Shown: positions 1 through 8,335, counted from the stretch's first letter. The stretch is DNA of 35,874 nt from Candidatus Bathycorpusculum fermentans (GCA_009787175.1 WRGM01000172.1:1-35874), one strand, 5' to 3'. Notes: generated from the letters alone by a model not told the origin. Numbers and translations: made by a program.

Positions 1-84
1 GTGTTTTCCCTAAAAGTCATTTTAATCGTTCCGCGACTAATAAAACCTATGATTCGCAGCCAAAAACTTAATATGGACTAAGGT

Positions 85-1425
85 CTACTCTACTTCTGTT
101 TGTCTTGCCTTTTGTACATTTAATTCTTTTTTAAAGGTAAAAAGCAAAACAGCCACAACAACACCCACAACCACAAGTGCAACACCAACACAAACAAACA
201 CCACATCCCTCAAACCAAAACCGTTGCCACTAGATAATCCACTATTGCCATCAGACCCAGAACCACCCCCATCACCATTAGATAACCCACCATTACCATT
301 GGACTCATTAGACGACCCACAATTACCATCAACTGAATCGTCACTGCCAAAACGGTACACATCAACATTACCCTTTGAAGCTGTATTACCAGAAATCGTA
401 CCACCAGACCTATCAAAAGTGCCCCCATACCAGAACACACCACCACCCAAATCAGCTGCGTTACCCGAAATTTCCCCACCCGACAGCACAAAACCATGTC
501 CAGAGAAATACACACCACCACCCCAACCTACACCATAACCAGAAATTGCACCACCAGCAGTGTTGCCTGAAATTGTGCCACCAGACATCACAAAAACACC
601 AGTGCTGTATACACCACCTCCTTGCTTAATAGCTGTGTTACCCGAAATTTCCCCACCCGACAGCACAAAACCATTATAGTACAGATACACTCCACCCCCA
701 AGAGCAGCTGTGTTACCAGAAATTGTGCCACCAGACATAGTAAAATTGCTATAATAGCCATTGTACACGCCGCCACCAGAACTCTCAGCTGTGTTACCAG
801 AAATTGTGCCACCAGACATCACAAAAGACCCATAATTACTTACGCCGCCACCAGAACTCTCAGCTGTGTTACCAGAAATTGTGCCACCAGACATCACAAA
901 AGACCCAGCGTTAATTACCCCTCCACCATTAAAAACGACCTTGTCAGCGGCGTTGCCAGAAATCTCACCACTATACAAGTAAAACGTACCACCCAGTTCA
1001 ACATATACGCCACAACTAATAAAGCCACTTTTGTGAGTTACAATTATGCCATCAAGCCGCAGTATCCCACTACTCTCAACATCAATAGTACTTGCAGTAA
1101 CTGCACCAATTAGTTTGTAAAATCCAGACGCTTTATTACTTATTAGAGTGATATCTTTGTTAGTGGGAATTTTAAGTGCCTCTGTGAGTGTAATGTCGTT
1201 GTCAAGAGCAATAATAACTTCTTTGGAAGAGGTGTTATTGATGGCATTTTTGAGTTCTGCTTCATTTTTAACATGCACAACATTCTCCAAAGAAGCCACA
1301 CTAAAGCCACTCAAAAAGATACAGACAAATAAAGAAGAAATCAATACAACAAACAAAAAAGTCAATAACAAAGATTTGCGAAAAATACGACACCCAGCAT
1401 TCATACACATATAACCACTACCCAT
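85..1425 (-). CDS. Beta-helix repeat surface protein, membrane anchored (adhesin-like)
   Basis: A 446-residue protein with a hydrophobic N-terminal segment (about residues 17-44) that can act as signal or anchor. Residues 47-130 resemble the entry strand of right-handed beta-helix proteins. Eight copies of an SGG(T/E)ISGN(T/A)A motif follow (near residues 152, 179, 204, 231, 257, 281, 316 and 340), mostly separated by GGGV turns. A Ser/Gly/Asn-rich linker (360-405) leads to a second hydrophobic helix (407-431) and a short charged tail, so the repeats should be displayed outside the cell. Such GGTISGN repeats are common in surface proteins of gut anaerobes, where they are read as adhesins. That role is inference. 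Met8 (1404) or Met6 could be the true start instead of Met1; no clear ribosome binding site decides it. Two repeats share a perfect 66-bp DNA segment, suggesting recent duplication. The plus strand here is strongly A/C-rich. Confidence 0.75.
   Translation of the reverse strand: MGSGYMCMNAGCRIFRKSLLLTFLFVVLISSLFVCIFLSGFSVASLENVVHVKNEAELKNAINNTSSKEVIIALDNDITLTEALKIPTNKDITLISNKASGFYKLIGAVTASTIDVESSGILRLDGIIVTHKSGFISCGVYVELGGTFYLYSGEISGNAADKVVFNGGGVINAGSFVMSGGTISGNTAESSGGGVSNYGSFVMSGGTISGNTAESSGGGVYNGYYSNFTMSGGTISGNTAALGGGVYLYYNGFVLSGGEISGNTAIKQGGGVYSTGVFVMSGGTISGNTAGGAISGYGVGWGGGVYFSGHGFVLSGGEISGNAADLGGGVFWYGGTFDRSGGTISGNTASKGNVDVYRFGSDDSVDGNCGSSNESNGNGGLSNGDGGGSGSDGNSGLSSGNGFGLRDVVFVCVGVALVVVGVVVAVLLFTFKKELNVQKARQTEVE
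767..907. repeat. Tandem pair of perfect 66-bp direct repeats in the surface-protein gene
   Basis: Positions 767-832 and 842-907 are identical over 66 bp, with a 75-bp period (25 codons). The pair therefore preserves reading frame and adds or removes exactly one beta-helix coil. The other coils of the protein are diverged at the DNA level, so this copy is a recent expansion. Confidence 0.85.
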
Positions 1426-1467
1426 ACAGAGATAACAAAAAAATAAAAAGTTTGTGGTTGAGTATAT

Positions 1468-1698
1468 TTATGGCTGTTTTTTAATTGATTTTTCTGTGTT
1501 AAGCTGGTTTTTTAGTGCGGCATTTTCAGTTTTTAGTTCAGCATTTTCCGTAACGAGTATTGTGATTAGTCGGCTCATGGTTTCCTGCATATCACGATAA
1601 CGCACATTAAGAGTAGCAAGCTCTGCTTGTATCTGTTGTGAAAACTCAAAACGCGGTTGCTGCTGTTGTGATCCATGTTGTGTTTGTTGTTCTGTCAT
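1468..1698 (-). CDS. Small Gln-rich coiled-coil protein
   Basis: A 76-residue protein with a Gln-rich N-terminus (residues 4-15) and a heptad-like amphipathic stretch from about residue 20 to 72, with repeated Leu/Ile/Met at a and d positions and a Glu/Asn/Lys-rich end. It most likely forms a coiled coil. I recognise no family. It starts 2 bp after the stop of the preceding 60-residue gene and is third in a row with the large tail-fibre-like gene at 1901-4720, so the three are probably co-transcribed. In phages a small protein straight after a tail fibre is often a fibre chaperone or tip protein. That reading is context only and unproven. Confidence 0.6.
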   Translation of the reverse strand: MTEQQTQHGSQQQQPRFEFSQQIQAELATLNVRYRDMQETMSRLITILVTENAELKTENAALKNQLNTEKSIKKQP

Positions 1699-1700
1699 TG

Positions 1701-1883
1701 TTATGTTTTCACCTCCCGAATAAGCACAACCATATCATTTAAAGGGTCAATTGCAAGCACACGCCAACCCTCCGGACTAGACATACTGGCAATATGCTGC
1801 TGTACCAAAACACTCAAGTTTACGGAATATGTTTCGCAAACAGCAGGCTTAGATTCTTGAACTTGATTAGACTGCGTACTCAT
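1701..1883 (-). CDS. Small hypothetical protein in the tail-fibre-like gene cluster
   Basis: A 60-residue protein with a polar N-terminus (residues 1-15) followed by a region that could form a small alpha/beta fold (VNLSVLVQQHIASM, then GWRVLAIDPLNDMVVLIREVKT), including a strand-turn-strand ending. No transmembrane segment or signal is visible. It lies 17 bp after the stop of the 939-residue fibre-like gene and 2 bp before the coiled-coil gene. That tight spacing on the same strand is the main evidence that it is real. I do not recognise it; a role with the fibre-like protein is inference. Confidence 0.55.
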   Translation of the reverse strand: MSTQSNQVQESKPAVCETYSVNLSVLVQQHIASMSSPEGWRVLAIDPLNDMVVLIREVKT

Positions 1884-1900
1884 TTTTCACACTTCCAAAG

Positions 1901-4720
1901 CTACATGGCCATCCAACAAAAGTGTACTGCAACAGGTAAGCCTATGCCTGAGTTACCGCTGGCGTTTTCAGTGTGCAACTCTGTTTGAGACTCCGCTTGC
2001 GTAAGTAACATGCCACCACTGTCAACTGAGCCGCCAGAAGCATTTCGAAAACTTATGGAACGCGTATAACCTGGTTTAGCGGTTGCAAAACTGTGACTGT
2101 GACCACTGTTACCAGTTGTTGTTATGTTCACGTTTGTATGTCCATGGTCACCTACGCTGGCTGCTGATAATGTACCTGCACCGTGGCTGTGACCACTGTT
2201 ACCAGTTGTTGTTATGTTCACGTTTGTATGTCCATGGTCACCTACGCTGGCTATTGAGTGACTATGGCTACCGTTTGAGTCTGTTACGTTGTTAGTTACA
2301 TACCAATAATTGTAACTATGCGTATGAGAGTTTGTTGATCCCGTGGTTGCTGAACTTGACGAATGGGTTACACTATGAGTGTGGGCGCTTTCGGTACCTG
2401 TTGTACCGTTTGTACCGTGGGTGTGTCCGCCTGCGTTGCCTGTAACTCCGTTGTTGCAGGAGTGGGTATGGCTACTTTCGTTTGCTGTTGAACCGCTTAT
2501 ACTATGGGCATGTGCTCCAGCGTTGCCTGTAACTCCGTCGTTGCATGAATGGGTGTGGCTACTTTCGTTATTTATGTTCCAGTTGAATGTGCTGGTTCCC
2601 CATGCATCTCCGATTTTGTGCTTGTGACTGTCTGTACCTGCTAAAGTAGCTTTTACTGTGAAATTTTGGTTTGTACGGTTTGTGATTACAAGGCTTATGG
2701 TACGCCCATTTGTGTCAATTGGTGTACACGTAACAACAGGTATGGTACCCGCTGGAAACGCTGTTGGAAAAGTGACAGTTAATAAGCCTGTGGACGCGTT
2801 AGTTGTTTGCGTTGTTGTACCCTTCTGCATACCACCACTACCCGATGCATGCCAAATTGGTGCTCCTCCACCAGTACTTGTTAACACCTCACCACTATTA
2901 CCAGAATTATCATTACCATCCAACAGAGTGCTTTTAAGCTGTATTCCACTTGTACCCGGCAGTTTTTCCAACCACCCAGTGTATATTCCACCTGCTCGGA
3001 TAGGTATAAATTCGTCTGGCCAAAACTTTTTGAAGTCCACCATATGATAGTTATCTTCTTTAGTATATATTGTTGGATTCTGATGGCTACCGAGCCATTG
3101 TCGATATGGTCCAGCGTGGAGCACAATTGCACCTTCAATGCAGTCTATCATACCGTTAAGAAGAAGGTCTTTTCGTATAACAAAATGGTGAGAACAAACT
3201 ATTCCAGGATTTGGGCCAGTACCACCGACTATGTCAAAGTTAACTTGAAACAGGCTTGCTGTTAAGGTTACATTTTGACCATTTAATATGGCGCTTTTAA
3301 ATTTGATTGCTGCGCTTTTAGGGTTATCATAATCCCAGTTCGAACTATACTGCCGCATGAAAGGGACAATATCTGTTTCAAATTGTGTAAATCTGTGGGG
3401 TTTGCTGATGATTTCAATAAATTGCATGGGATCTGATGCTGCGGTTGTGACAGCGTCAAGGTACATGTTACCCTTTAAGTGTATAAAGGGTACGTTATAC
3501 CAATCAGGAGTAGCACTTCCACCCACTAATGTACCGGTAATTTGTACATCACCGTCAAGCTTGATTTTTTTCCCAGACCAAGGTTTAATGGTCATGTCTA
3601 CGTTTGTTAAACTTTTAATATAATCCGTCTTTAACTCAGCAGGCACTTCCAACTCGCCAATGTGACCATAGCTTGTAAATATTTCATCAAAAGGCCAATT
3701 TGCTTTGCCAATGTTTACATTGCCTGATGCACCAGCGTTAGGTGGTACATAGGGTGTTGATTTTTCAAGACGCAAAACACTCTTCGCAGTACGTATATAC
3801 CCTTGAGCAAACAAATTCTTACGCACAAGCAAACTATCATTAACACCAATAGCCGCAACATCCGCATTGGTGTCGTCTTTGAAGGTGATACCGTACATGT
3901 CTGTTGAGTGCTGAGGATTATTTACGTTAGTGAATCGTAGGTACGCACTATAGTTTGAAGGATTTAGAGGCGCAGAAGTCATCCAACTATTAACTGCCGG
4001 CTGATTCGCAAGATAAGGAAACTTGCAATTAATCACCAAAGGATCATTAATTGTGCCACCATCAAACCCCCCACTACCACTGCCGCCACCCTGTATGGGG
4101 CCAATATAGCTATCTGAAACTATTACGCTATCATAATAAATCATAAAATTGTTTGCGCCAGGATAATTTGCCCAATCAGAACCCAACATCACACTATTAA
4201 CAGCACTATTAAGAGAAAAACCTGTAACAGCCAAATCACCCACCTCAACACCATCCAAATAAACATGCAACTCGCCATTACCCGATCCACGCTTAAAATA
4301 CAACTCTACACAATACACCGTATCAACTAAAACCTGTGTAGCACTCAACCTTTGATTTAACGTACTACCCGTGTAGTAATCTAACTGTAAATAATTATTA
4401 CCGTTTTGAGGCTTTAGTCTAAGTTGACCCACAAGCCCTGAAACTGATCGCAAACCAGCCAATAATATATACCCTGTGCTATCAATTGTTAAAGCGGTAG
4501 CTTTAAAATAAAACCGCAAATACACCTCATCCATAGCAGATATGGTTTTTTGTAGATACATAATTACATTGTTTAATCCATTGTTTGTGAACAGTGCACT
4601 GTTTGAACCTTGGCGTGCCCAAACCGATGACACTGAAATTGATGTTCCCACAGCAGCATTAACTGCTGTCCAATTACTAAAGTTGCCCGATTCAAAATCT
4701 TCATCAAAAATATTTGTCAT
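1901..4720 (-). CDS. Phage tail-fibre/receptor-binding-like protein with His-x-His repeats
   Basis: A 939-residue protein with the modular plan of a tail fibre. Residues 1-207 look like a LamG/concanavalin-type jelly roll (WARQGSNSALF, LRFYFKA, LHVYLDGVEVG). A GGGSGSGG linker sits at 211-218. Residues 220-625 form an extended middle ending in a segment around 598-625 (LTSTGGGAPIW) typical of fibre-like proteins. A beta-sandwich resembling tail-fibre lectin modules covers 631-695 (VTFPTAFPAGTIPVV). Residues 699-876 contain twelve HxH motifs in Gly/Ser/Thr/Asn-rich sequence, and the end (AVHFCWMA) resembles collar/fibre C-termini. In phage T4 gp37, HxH motifs coordinate iron in a needle-like trimer, a known precedent. 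There is no signal peptide, which argues against a secreted adhesin. An A/T box at about 4740-4747, roughly 23 nt upstream, suggests a leaderless message. It could belong to a provirus remnant, an injection-type particle or an intracellularly assembled fibre. Confidence 0.72.
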   Translation of the reverse strand: MTNIFDEDFESGNFSNWTAVNAAVGTSISVSSVWARQGSNSALFTNNGLNNVIMYLQKTISAMDEVYLRFYFKATALTIDSTGYILLAGLRSVSGLVGQLRLKPQNGNNYLQLDYYTGSTLNQRLSATQVLVDTVYCVELYFKRGSGNGELHVYLDGVEVGDLAVTGFSLNSAVNSVMLGSDWANYPGANNFMIYYDSVIVSDSYIGPIQGGGSGSGGFDGGTINDPLVINCKFPYLANQPAVNSWMTSAPLNPSNYSAYLRFTNVNNPQHSTDMYGITFKDDTNADVAAIGVNDSLLVRKNLFAQGYIRTAKSVLRLEKSTPYVPPNAGASGNVNIGKANWPFDEIFTSYGHIGELEVPAELKTDYIKSLTNVDMTIKPWSGKKIKLDGDVQITGTLVGGSATPDWYNVPFIHLKGNMYLDAVTTAASDPMQFIEIISKPHRFTQFETDIVPFMRQYSSNWDYDNPKSAAIKFKSAILNGQNVTLTASLFQVNFDIVGGTGPNPGIVCSHHFVIRKDLLLNGMIDCIEGAIVLHAGPYRQWLGSHQNPTIYTKEDNYHMVDFKKFWPDEFIPIRAGGIYTGWLEKLPGTSGIQLKSTLLDGNDNSGNSGEVLTSTGGGAPIWHASGSGGMQKGTTTQTTNASTGLLTVTFPTAFPAGTIPVVTCTPIDTNGRTISLVITNRTNQNFTVKATLAGTDSHKHKIGDAWGTSTFNWNINNESSHTHSCNDGVTGNAGAHAHSISGSTANESSHTHSCNNGVTGNAGGHTHGTNGTTGTESAHTHSVTHSSSSATTGSTNSHTHSYNYWYVTNNVTDSNGSHSHSIASVGDHGHTNVNITTTGNSGHSHGAGTLSAASVGDHGHTNVNITTTGNSGHSHSFATAKPGYTRSISFRNASGGSVDSGGMLLTQAESQTELHTENASGNSGIGLPVAVHFCWMAM
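2097..2252. repeat. Pair of perfect 66-bp direct repeats in the His-x-His region
   Basis: Positions 2097-2162 and 2187-2252 are identical over 66 bp with a 90-bp period (30 codons). They encode the repeated GDHGHTNVNITTTGNSGHSH unit. The duplication keeps the frame and adds one HGH/HSH pair to the predicted metal-binding fibre. Confidence 0.85.
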
Positions 4721-5005
4721 ATTTCATTTTCACATCCATAATTTAATTTTTACATGAAGACAAGCTTACACTTACAATATCTCCAGTTATCGTTGCAAGA
4801 GGCTGTGTGAATAAAGTTTGGGCTTTGGCTAAAGCAGGTTTACAGAAGGTAACATGTTCCCTAAAATTACCCTTCATGATATTTGTGATAAAAGCAATGC
4901 ATAATATGAAATTCACCATACAACAGCCGTCATTTATAAATTATACATGTCATACATAAAAATGTTCTTACAAAAATACAAATCATAAATAAAAATTGTT
5001 GCTAT
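4721..5005. other. Non-coding stretch between fibre-like gene and IS66 relic
   Basis: No convincing gene was seen. The right part (about 4890-5000) is very A/T-rich. The left part must hold the promoter of the fibre-like gene; an A/T box at about 4740-4747 lies some 23 nt upstream of its ATG. I could not identify IS66 terminal inverted repeats here. Confidence 0.4.
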
Positions 5006-6406
5006 TCAGTCGTATGTGGGATTCTGAAATAGCGATGTTACTGTTCCTGTGATGATTCCCGAGATAGTGTTATAAGAAGACTTTTTTTGTTTAACAGCTG
5101 TTCCAATAATGGAAGCTATTTTACCAAAATTCCTCGCACCCTGCGTTGAACGAAAATCACCTGACACCTTCTGCTTCACCGCCACATTACAAATATCCCG
5201 TTCAACCAAATTATTAACAAACGACACCCTAAAATCAAAAACAAACCAACAAACCTCCACCCAATACACTATAAACCTATCCAATAAACACCTGACCTTT
5301 GAACACTTCCGCACACCCTTCACTAAAGGATCTCCTGCTCACCCAACAACAAAATTTGTACATACTCATCCACAAACCGCTCACAATAACAATCCACCAA
5401 CATCACCACACCACCCGCTTTACAACACTCCACAACCAATTTCAACCTACACAAAAAATCCTCCATCAAAACTACCCACACCCAACCAGTATTCTCAACA
5501 ACACCCTACAATTCACGCAACAAATGAACATTACACAACACATGAAAACAATTCGTGTACTTAAAATATAATTACCAACAATCATGAACCGCCACACCCC
5601 CAAACTCCAATAGCACTCCAGTATCATCCGTACCAACCTGCCCACGCTTAGGATGAACCGTAATAAAAGTAGCGCTCTAACTTGAAGCAGTGTGTAACCA
5701 ATGCTTCTCTGTATCCACATTGACACCTGTTTCATCAAAATACAAAACTAATTCACCTTGTAATCTGACGGGAATTTCATTTAAAACCGGTTCTGCTTTC
5801 TGAGCAAACTCTGATACGTGATTAACTATGGTGCCTGTGGATATGGGTATGTCAAATATGTCGTTTAGAATTTTTTGTGTTTTATCATAGCTTACCATGG
5901 TCTAGTGGGTAAGCAGTACAGAGATTGCTTTTACGCCTTCGCCGTGTTGTATTGTGGATGTTAGGTCACTGGAGAAGTCGGGGGTGTTTTGGGTTTGGCA
6001 GTTGGGGCATGTTGTGGTTATTTGGTTGTGTTGGGTGAGTTGTGTTTGTATGTTTATGTCGATTTTGTAGCGTATGTCTGTTTGTGTGCCAGGTGTTTCT
6101 GCTAGGTTGGTTTTGTAGTGTTTGCAGGCTTTGGGTTTGTGCTGTATTGTTTGGTTGGGTTGGTGTTGTATTTTTAGTCCGTGTCTTTTGTGTTTGGGTT
6201 GTGCACCTGGTTTTTTGTCTGTTTTTTGGTGTTGTGTTTTGGGTTTTTTCTAGGTGTTAGTTGAGGGTGAGTTTGAGTTGTGAGACGGCGGTTTTGGTTT
6301 AATCGGGTTTCGAGTTCAGCTATTTTTGTCTGAAAATGGTTATACATCGTTAGAAATAGGTCTATTATTTTTCTTTGTTGAGTTTTTCTAAATCCGACCG
6401 GTTCAT
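5006..6406 (-). pseudogene. Decayed IS66-family transposase (tnpC type)
   Basis: Reading the minus strand across three frames gives most of an IS66 transposase. The start (MNRSDLEKLNKE, ATG at 6406) is followed by a frameshift near 6367. Then come a coiled segment, a KPGAQPKHKRHG region, a zinc-binding-like CPNCQTQ part, and STGTIVNHV. The catalytic part follows with FDETG, HWLHTAS, TVHPKRG, VHDCW and HLLREL, and another frameshift near 5320 leads to LLDRF, FRV.FVNNLVERDI and KQKVSGDFR. In-frame stops lie at 5902-5904 (TAG), 5677-5679 (TAG), 5572-5574 (TAA) and 5506-5508 (TAG). Two TAGs sit where the family usually has Gln, consistent with C-to-T changes. The apparent DDE residues are still present. 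The accompanying small IS66 ORFs and terminal repeats were not found. The coding strand is A/C-rich in the N-terminal half and G/T-rich in the C-terminal half. Confidence 0.85.
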
Positions 6407-6488
6407 AGTGTTTACTCCCTCTATTACAGTAGTGGTACTATGTAAACAATGTGTACATCAAAAACTCAAAAAACACTACCCGACTGAA

Positions 6489-6732
6489 CAGTCAATACTG
6501 TCAACCTAACACTTGTCATCGCACTAAACGTTCATAAAAACACATCTAAAAATGAAAAAAGTCAGCCACTCAACAATAGAAACGATAATCACTTAAACAT
6601 AACCTGCTAAAAGAACGCCTCAACACCAGAAATAGACAAACATTACCCATTAAAACACAATTAAAATGAACCTAGAAAACACACCAGTCAGTTTTTAATA
6701 AACAATCAATTCGAGGTTGACAGCATTGACTG
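6489..6732. repeat. 19-bp inverted repeats bounding about 206 bp (MITE-like)
   Basis: 6489-6507 (CAGTCAATACTGTCAACCT) matches the reverse complement of 6714-6732 at 18 of 19 positions. The enclosed sequence is A/T-rich and non-coding. The whole 244-bp unit has the shape of a miniature inverted-repeat element or the two ends of a deleted insertion sequence. No target-site duplication is obvious. Confidence 0.6.
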
Positions 6733-6799
6733 AACAGTTACGATTTTTCTTCTAAAACAAAATTAAGAACTGTAGAGTAAAAATTGGAGATAATGATAC

Positions 6800-6856
6800 A
6801 TTAACGATATTAACGCTATTAACGCTATTAACGCTATTAACGCTATTAACGCTATT
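6800..6856. repeat. 9-bp tandem repeat array (ATTAACGCT)
   Basis: One variant unit (ATTAACGAT) and five perfect ATTAACGCT units run head to tail, ending in a partial unit and a T-run. It lies in non-coding DNA. The unit length is short of a helical turn, so it could be an iteron-like site, a slippage-prone array or a fragment of a mobile element. Confidence 0.9.
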
Positions 6857-7244
6857 TTTTCAAACTTATTTTTGCACTTCGTATAAGCTACACGTCATGT
6901 GTGTAGAAGATGAATGTCACATATGATATAGATATTGCAGTTTCTACCTGTGGGTGTAGTGTAAAATGATTTTTGTATGTGTGGAAAGGTGACCATTTAG
7001 CAAATATTTAATAGTTTAAATGATTCTATATTTTCAACAAATTATTTTGTTTTGATTAAAAAAAGGTGGAAAATAGAGAAAATAGTAAAAAAAAACTGTT
7101 GTGTGGCGTTAATACCCTCACGACCCGCATCTATTCGCTTATTAAAGTCTAATTTGAGGGTTTTTATTTCCATTGTTTTAGTTTCATTTATTTCCAGTTT
7201 GTAGGTGTGTAAATTCTTTTGTTGTCTTTGTATCCTGTGATGTT

Positions 7245-8291
7245 TTACTTTTTTAGTAGGAGTGCTGCGTTTTTCCATTGTTCTTTAACTAGGGAGAGGT
7301 GTCCTGTTGGTGTGCCGTAGATTGAGTAAAAAATGTAGCATATGTACATGCATTTTGTGCAGTTTTTATATTGTTCTCTTTGAGTGTTAAATTTGCTTGT
7401 TTTCCAGTTTTTAGGTAAATCATGTATTGAGTTTGTAACTGTTTGATTATGGCATCCTGCGATTCTGCCTAAATGATCTATTACTAAAAAGTTTTGAAGT
7501 GCTTTGCAGTTCCAGGTTCTTTTTCCTTCTGCATAGAGGCTTCTTAAGGTTTTTAAAAGTTTGTCTGTTATTAAAATTTGTTTATTTGTCTTTCTAGTCG
7601 ATAGTAAAGTGTCGCAGAGTTTAACCATTGCTTCTTTATCAGTTATTATAAAGTCGTCTCCCTGTTTGCCGATGCGAAATAGTTGTTTAGATCCATCTGG
7701 GTCATATGAGTAAAGACCATATAGTATGGGAATATTTTTGCTTGTAAAATAGTTAGTTAGTTCTTCAATTTCGTAAAGGTTTATTTGAGAAATAGTTGGA
7801 GCAACACAAACTTTTACGCCCTCTTTTTTTAGCACTTCAACAGCTTCCATAGCGGTTTGCCAAGCGCCTGGAACATTTTTTATAAAATCATGTTTTTCCG
7901 CATTTAAACTATCAATGGATATTGCTACGAAGTCTACATTTTTTAATAAGTCAACCTTTTTTACCGCTAAGCTGCCATTATCATAAATTGTTGTAACAAA
8001 ATGTTTAGTTGCGTAATCAATTATTTCACCAATATCCTCTCTTAGCAGTGGATTGCCACCCGATAAGACAAGTTCAACTATACCTGCATCTTTAAGAACA
8101 TCCATGCCACGCTTAATATCCTCAGTTGATAACTCTTCCTCATCTTGTTCTTCCCAAATGTTGCAGTGTAAGCATTTGTAATTACACTTTCGTGTGATAA
8201 ACCACTGTGCATGATGTGGTTTACCAAAAATAAGTGAACGCGCCGCTATAGATACCGCCTTTTTCCTTCCCATAACCAAAAGAGTCATCAA
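7245..8291 (-). CDS. Radical SAM protein with SPASM-like C-terminus
   Basis: A 348-residue radical S-adenosylmethionine enzyme. The cluster-binding motif CNYKCLHC uses Cys36, Cys40 and Cys43. The SAM-binding GGNPLL motif is at 78-83, and IYDNG and AISIDSL (beta strands of the partial TIM barrel) follow. The C-terminal part has Cys262, Cys280, Cys311, Cys314 and Cys318, in the style of SPASM/twitch domains that hold auxiliary Fe-S clusters. Family members modify peptides or small molecules (MoaA, PqqE and sactionine-type enzymes). No precursor peptide is evident next door and the substrate is unknown. Met7 (8273) is an alternative start. The gene is divergent from a glycosyltransferase and shares with it a 298-bp intergenic region carrying a 22-bp-period tandem repeat. 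Confidence 0.85.
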   Translation of the reverse strand: MMTLLVMGRKKAVSIAARSLIFGKPHHAQWFITRKCNYKCLHCNIWEEQDEEELSTEDIKRGMDVLKDAGIVELVLSGGNPLLREDIGEIIDYATKHFVTTIYDNGSLAVKKVDLLKNVDFVAISIDSLNAEKHDFIKNVPGAWQTAMEAVEVLKKEGVKVCVAPTISQINLYEIEELTNYFTSKNIPILYGLYSYDPDGSKQLFRIGKQGDDFIITDKEAMVKLCDTLLSTRKTNKQILITDKLLKTLRSLYAEGKRTWNCKALQNFLVIDHLGRIAGCHNQTVTNSIHDLPKNWKTSKFNTQREQYKNCTKCMYICYIFYSIYGTPTGHLSLVKEQWKNAALLLKK

Positions 8292-8335
8292 CTACACAAA
8301 TTTAATACCCACTTAATTAAGTCTGAACTATAACT

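Larger units (their letters stand above)
6407..7244. other. Gene-poor intergenic region with repeats
   Basis: No supported gene. The stretch holds a pair of 19-bp inverted repeats (6489-6507 and 6714-6732), a 9-bp tandem array (6800-6856) and A/T-rich sequence. An open frame of 78 codons at 7042-7278 (minus) overlaps the end of the radical SAM gene and has no recognisable features beyond a Phe/Ile-rich tail; I do not count it as a gene. Confidence 0.5.

Noticed and set aside
224..1113. Long plus-strand frames opposite the surface-protein gene
   Set aside because: They are Pro/Thr/His-rich antisense shadows of the Gly/Ser repeats, a result of the A/C-rich strand.
5006..6406. Stop-codon readthrough (for example amber as pyrrolysine) in the transposase
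   Set aside because: The same frame also has TAA and at least two frameshifts, and the surrounding intact genes show no internal TAG, so decay is sufficient.
7042..7278. 78-codon minus-strand frame after the radical SAM gene
   Set aside because: It overlaps the end of the radical SAM gene, has no ribosome site or family signature, and its tail is low-complexity Phe/Ile/Lys.
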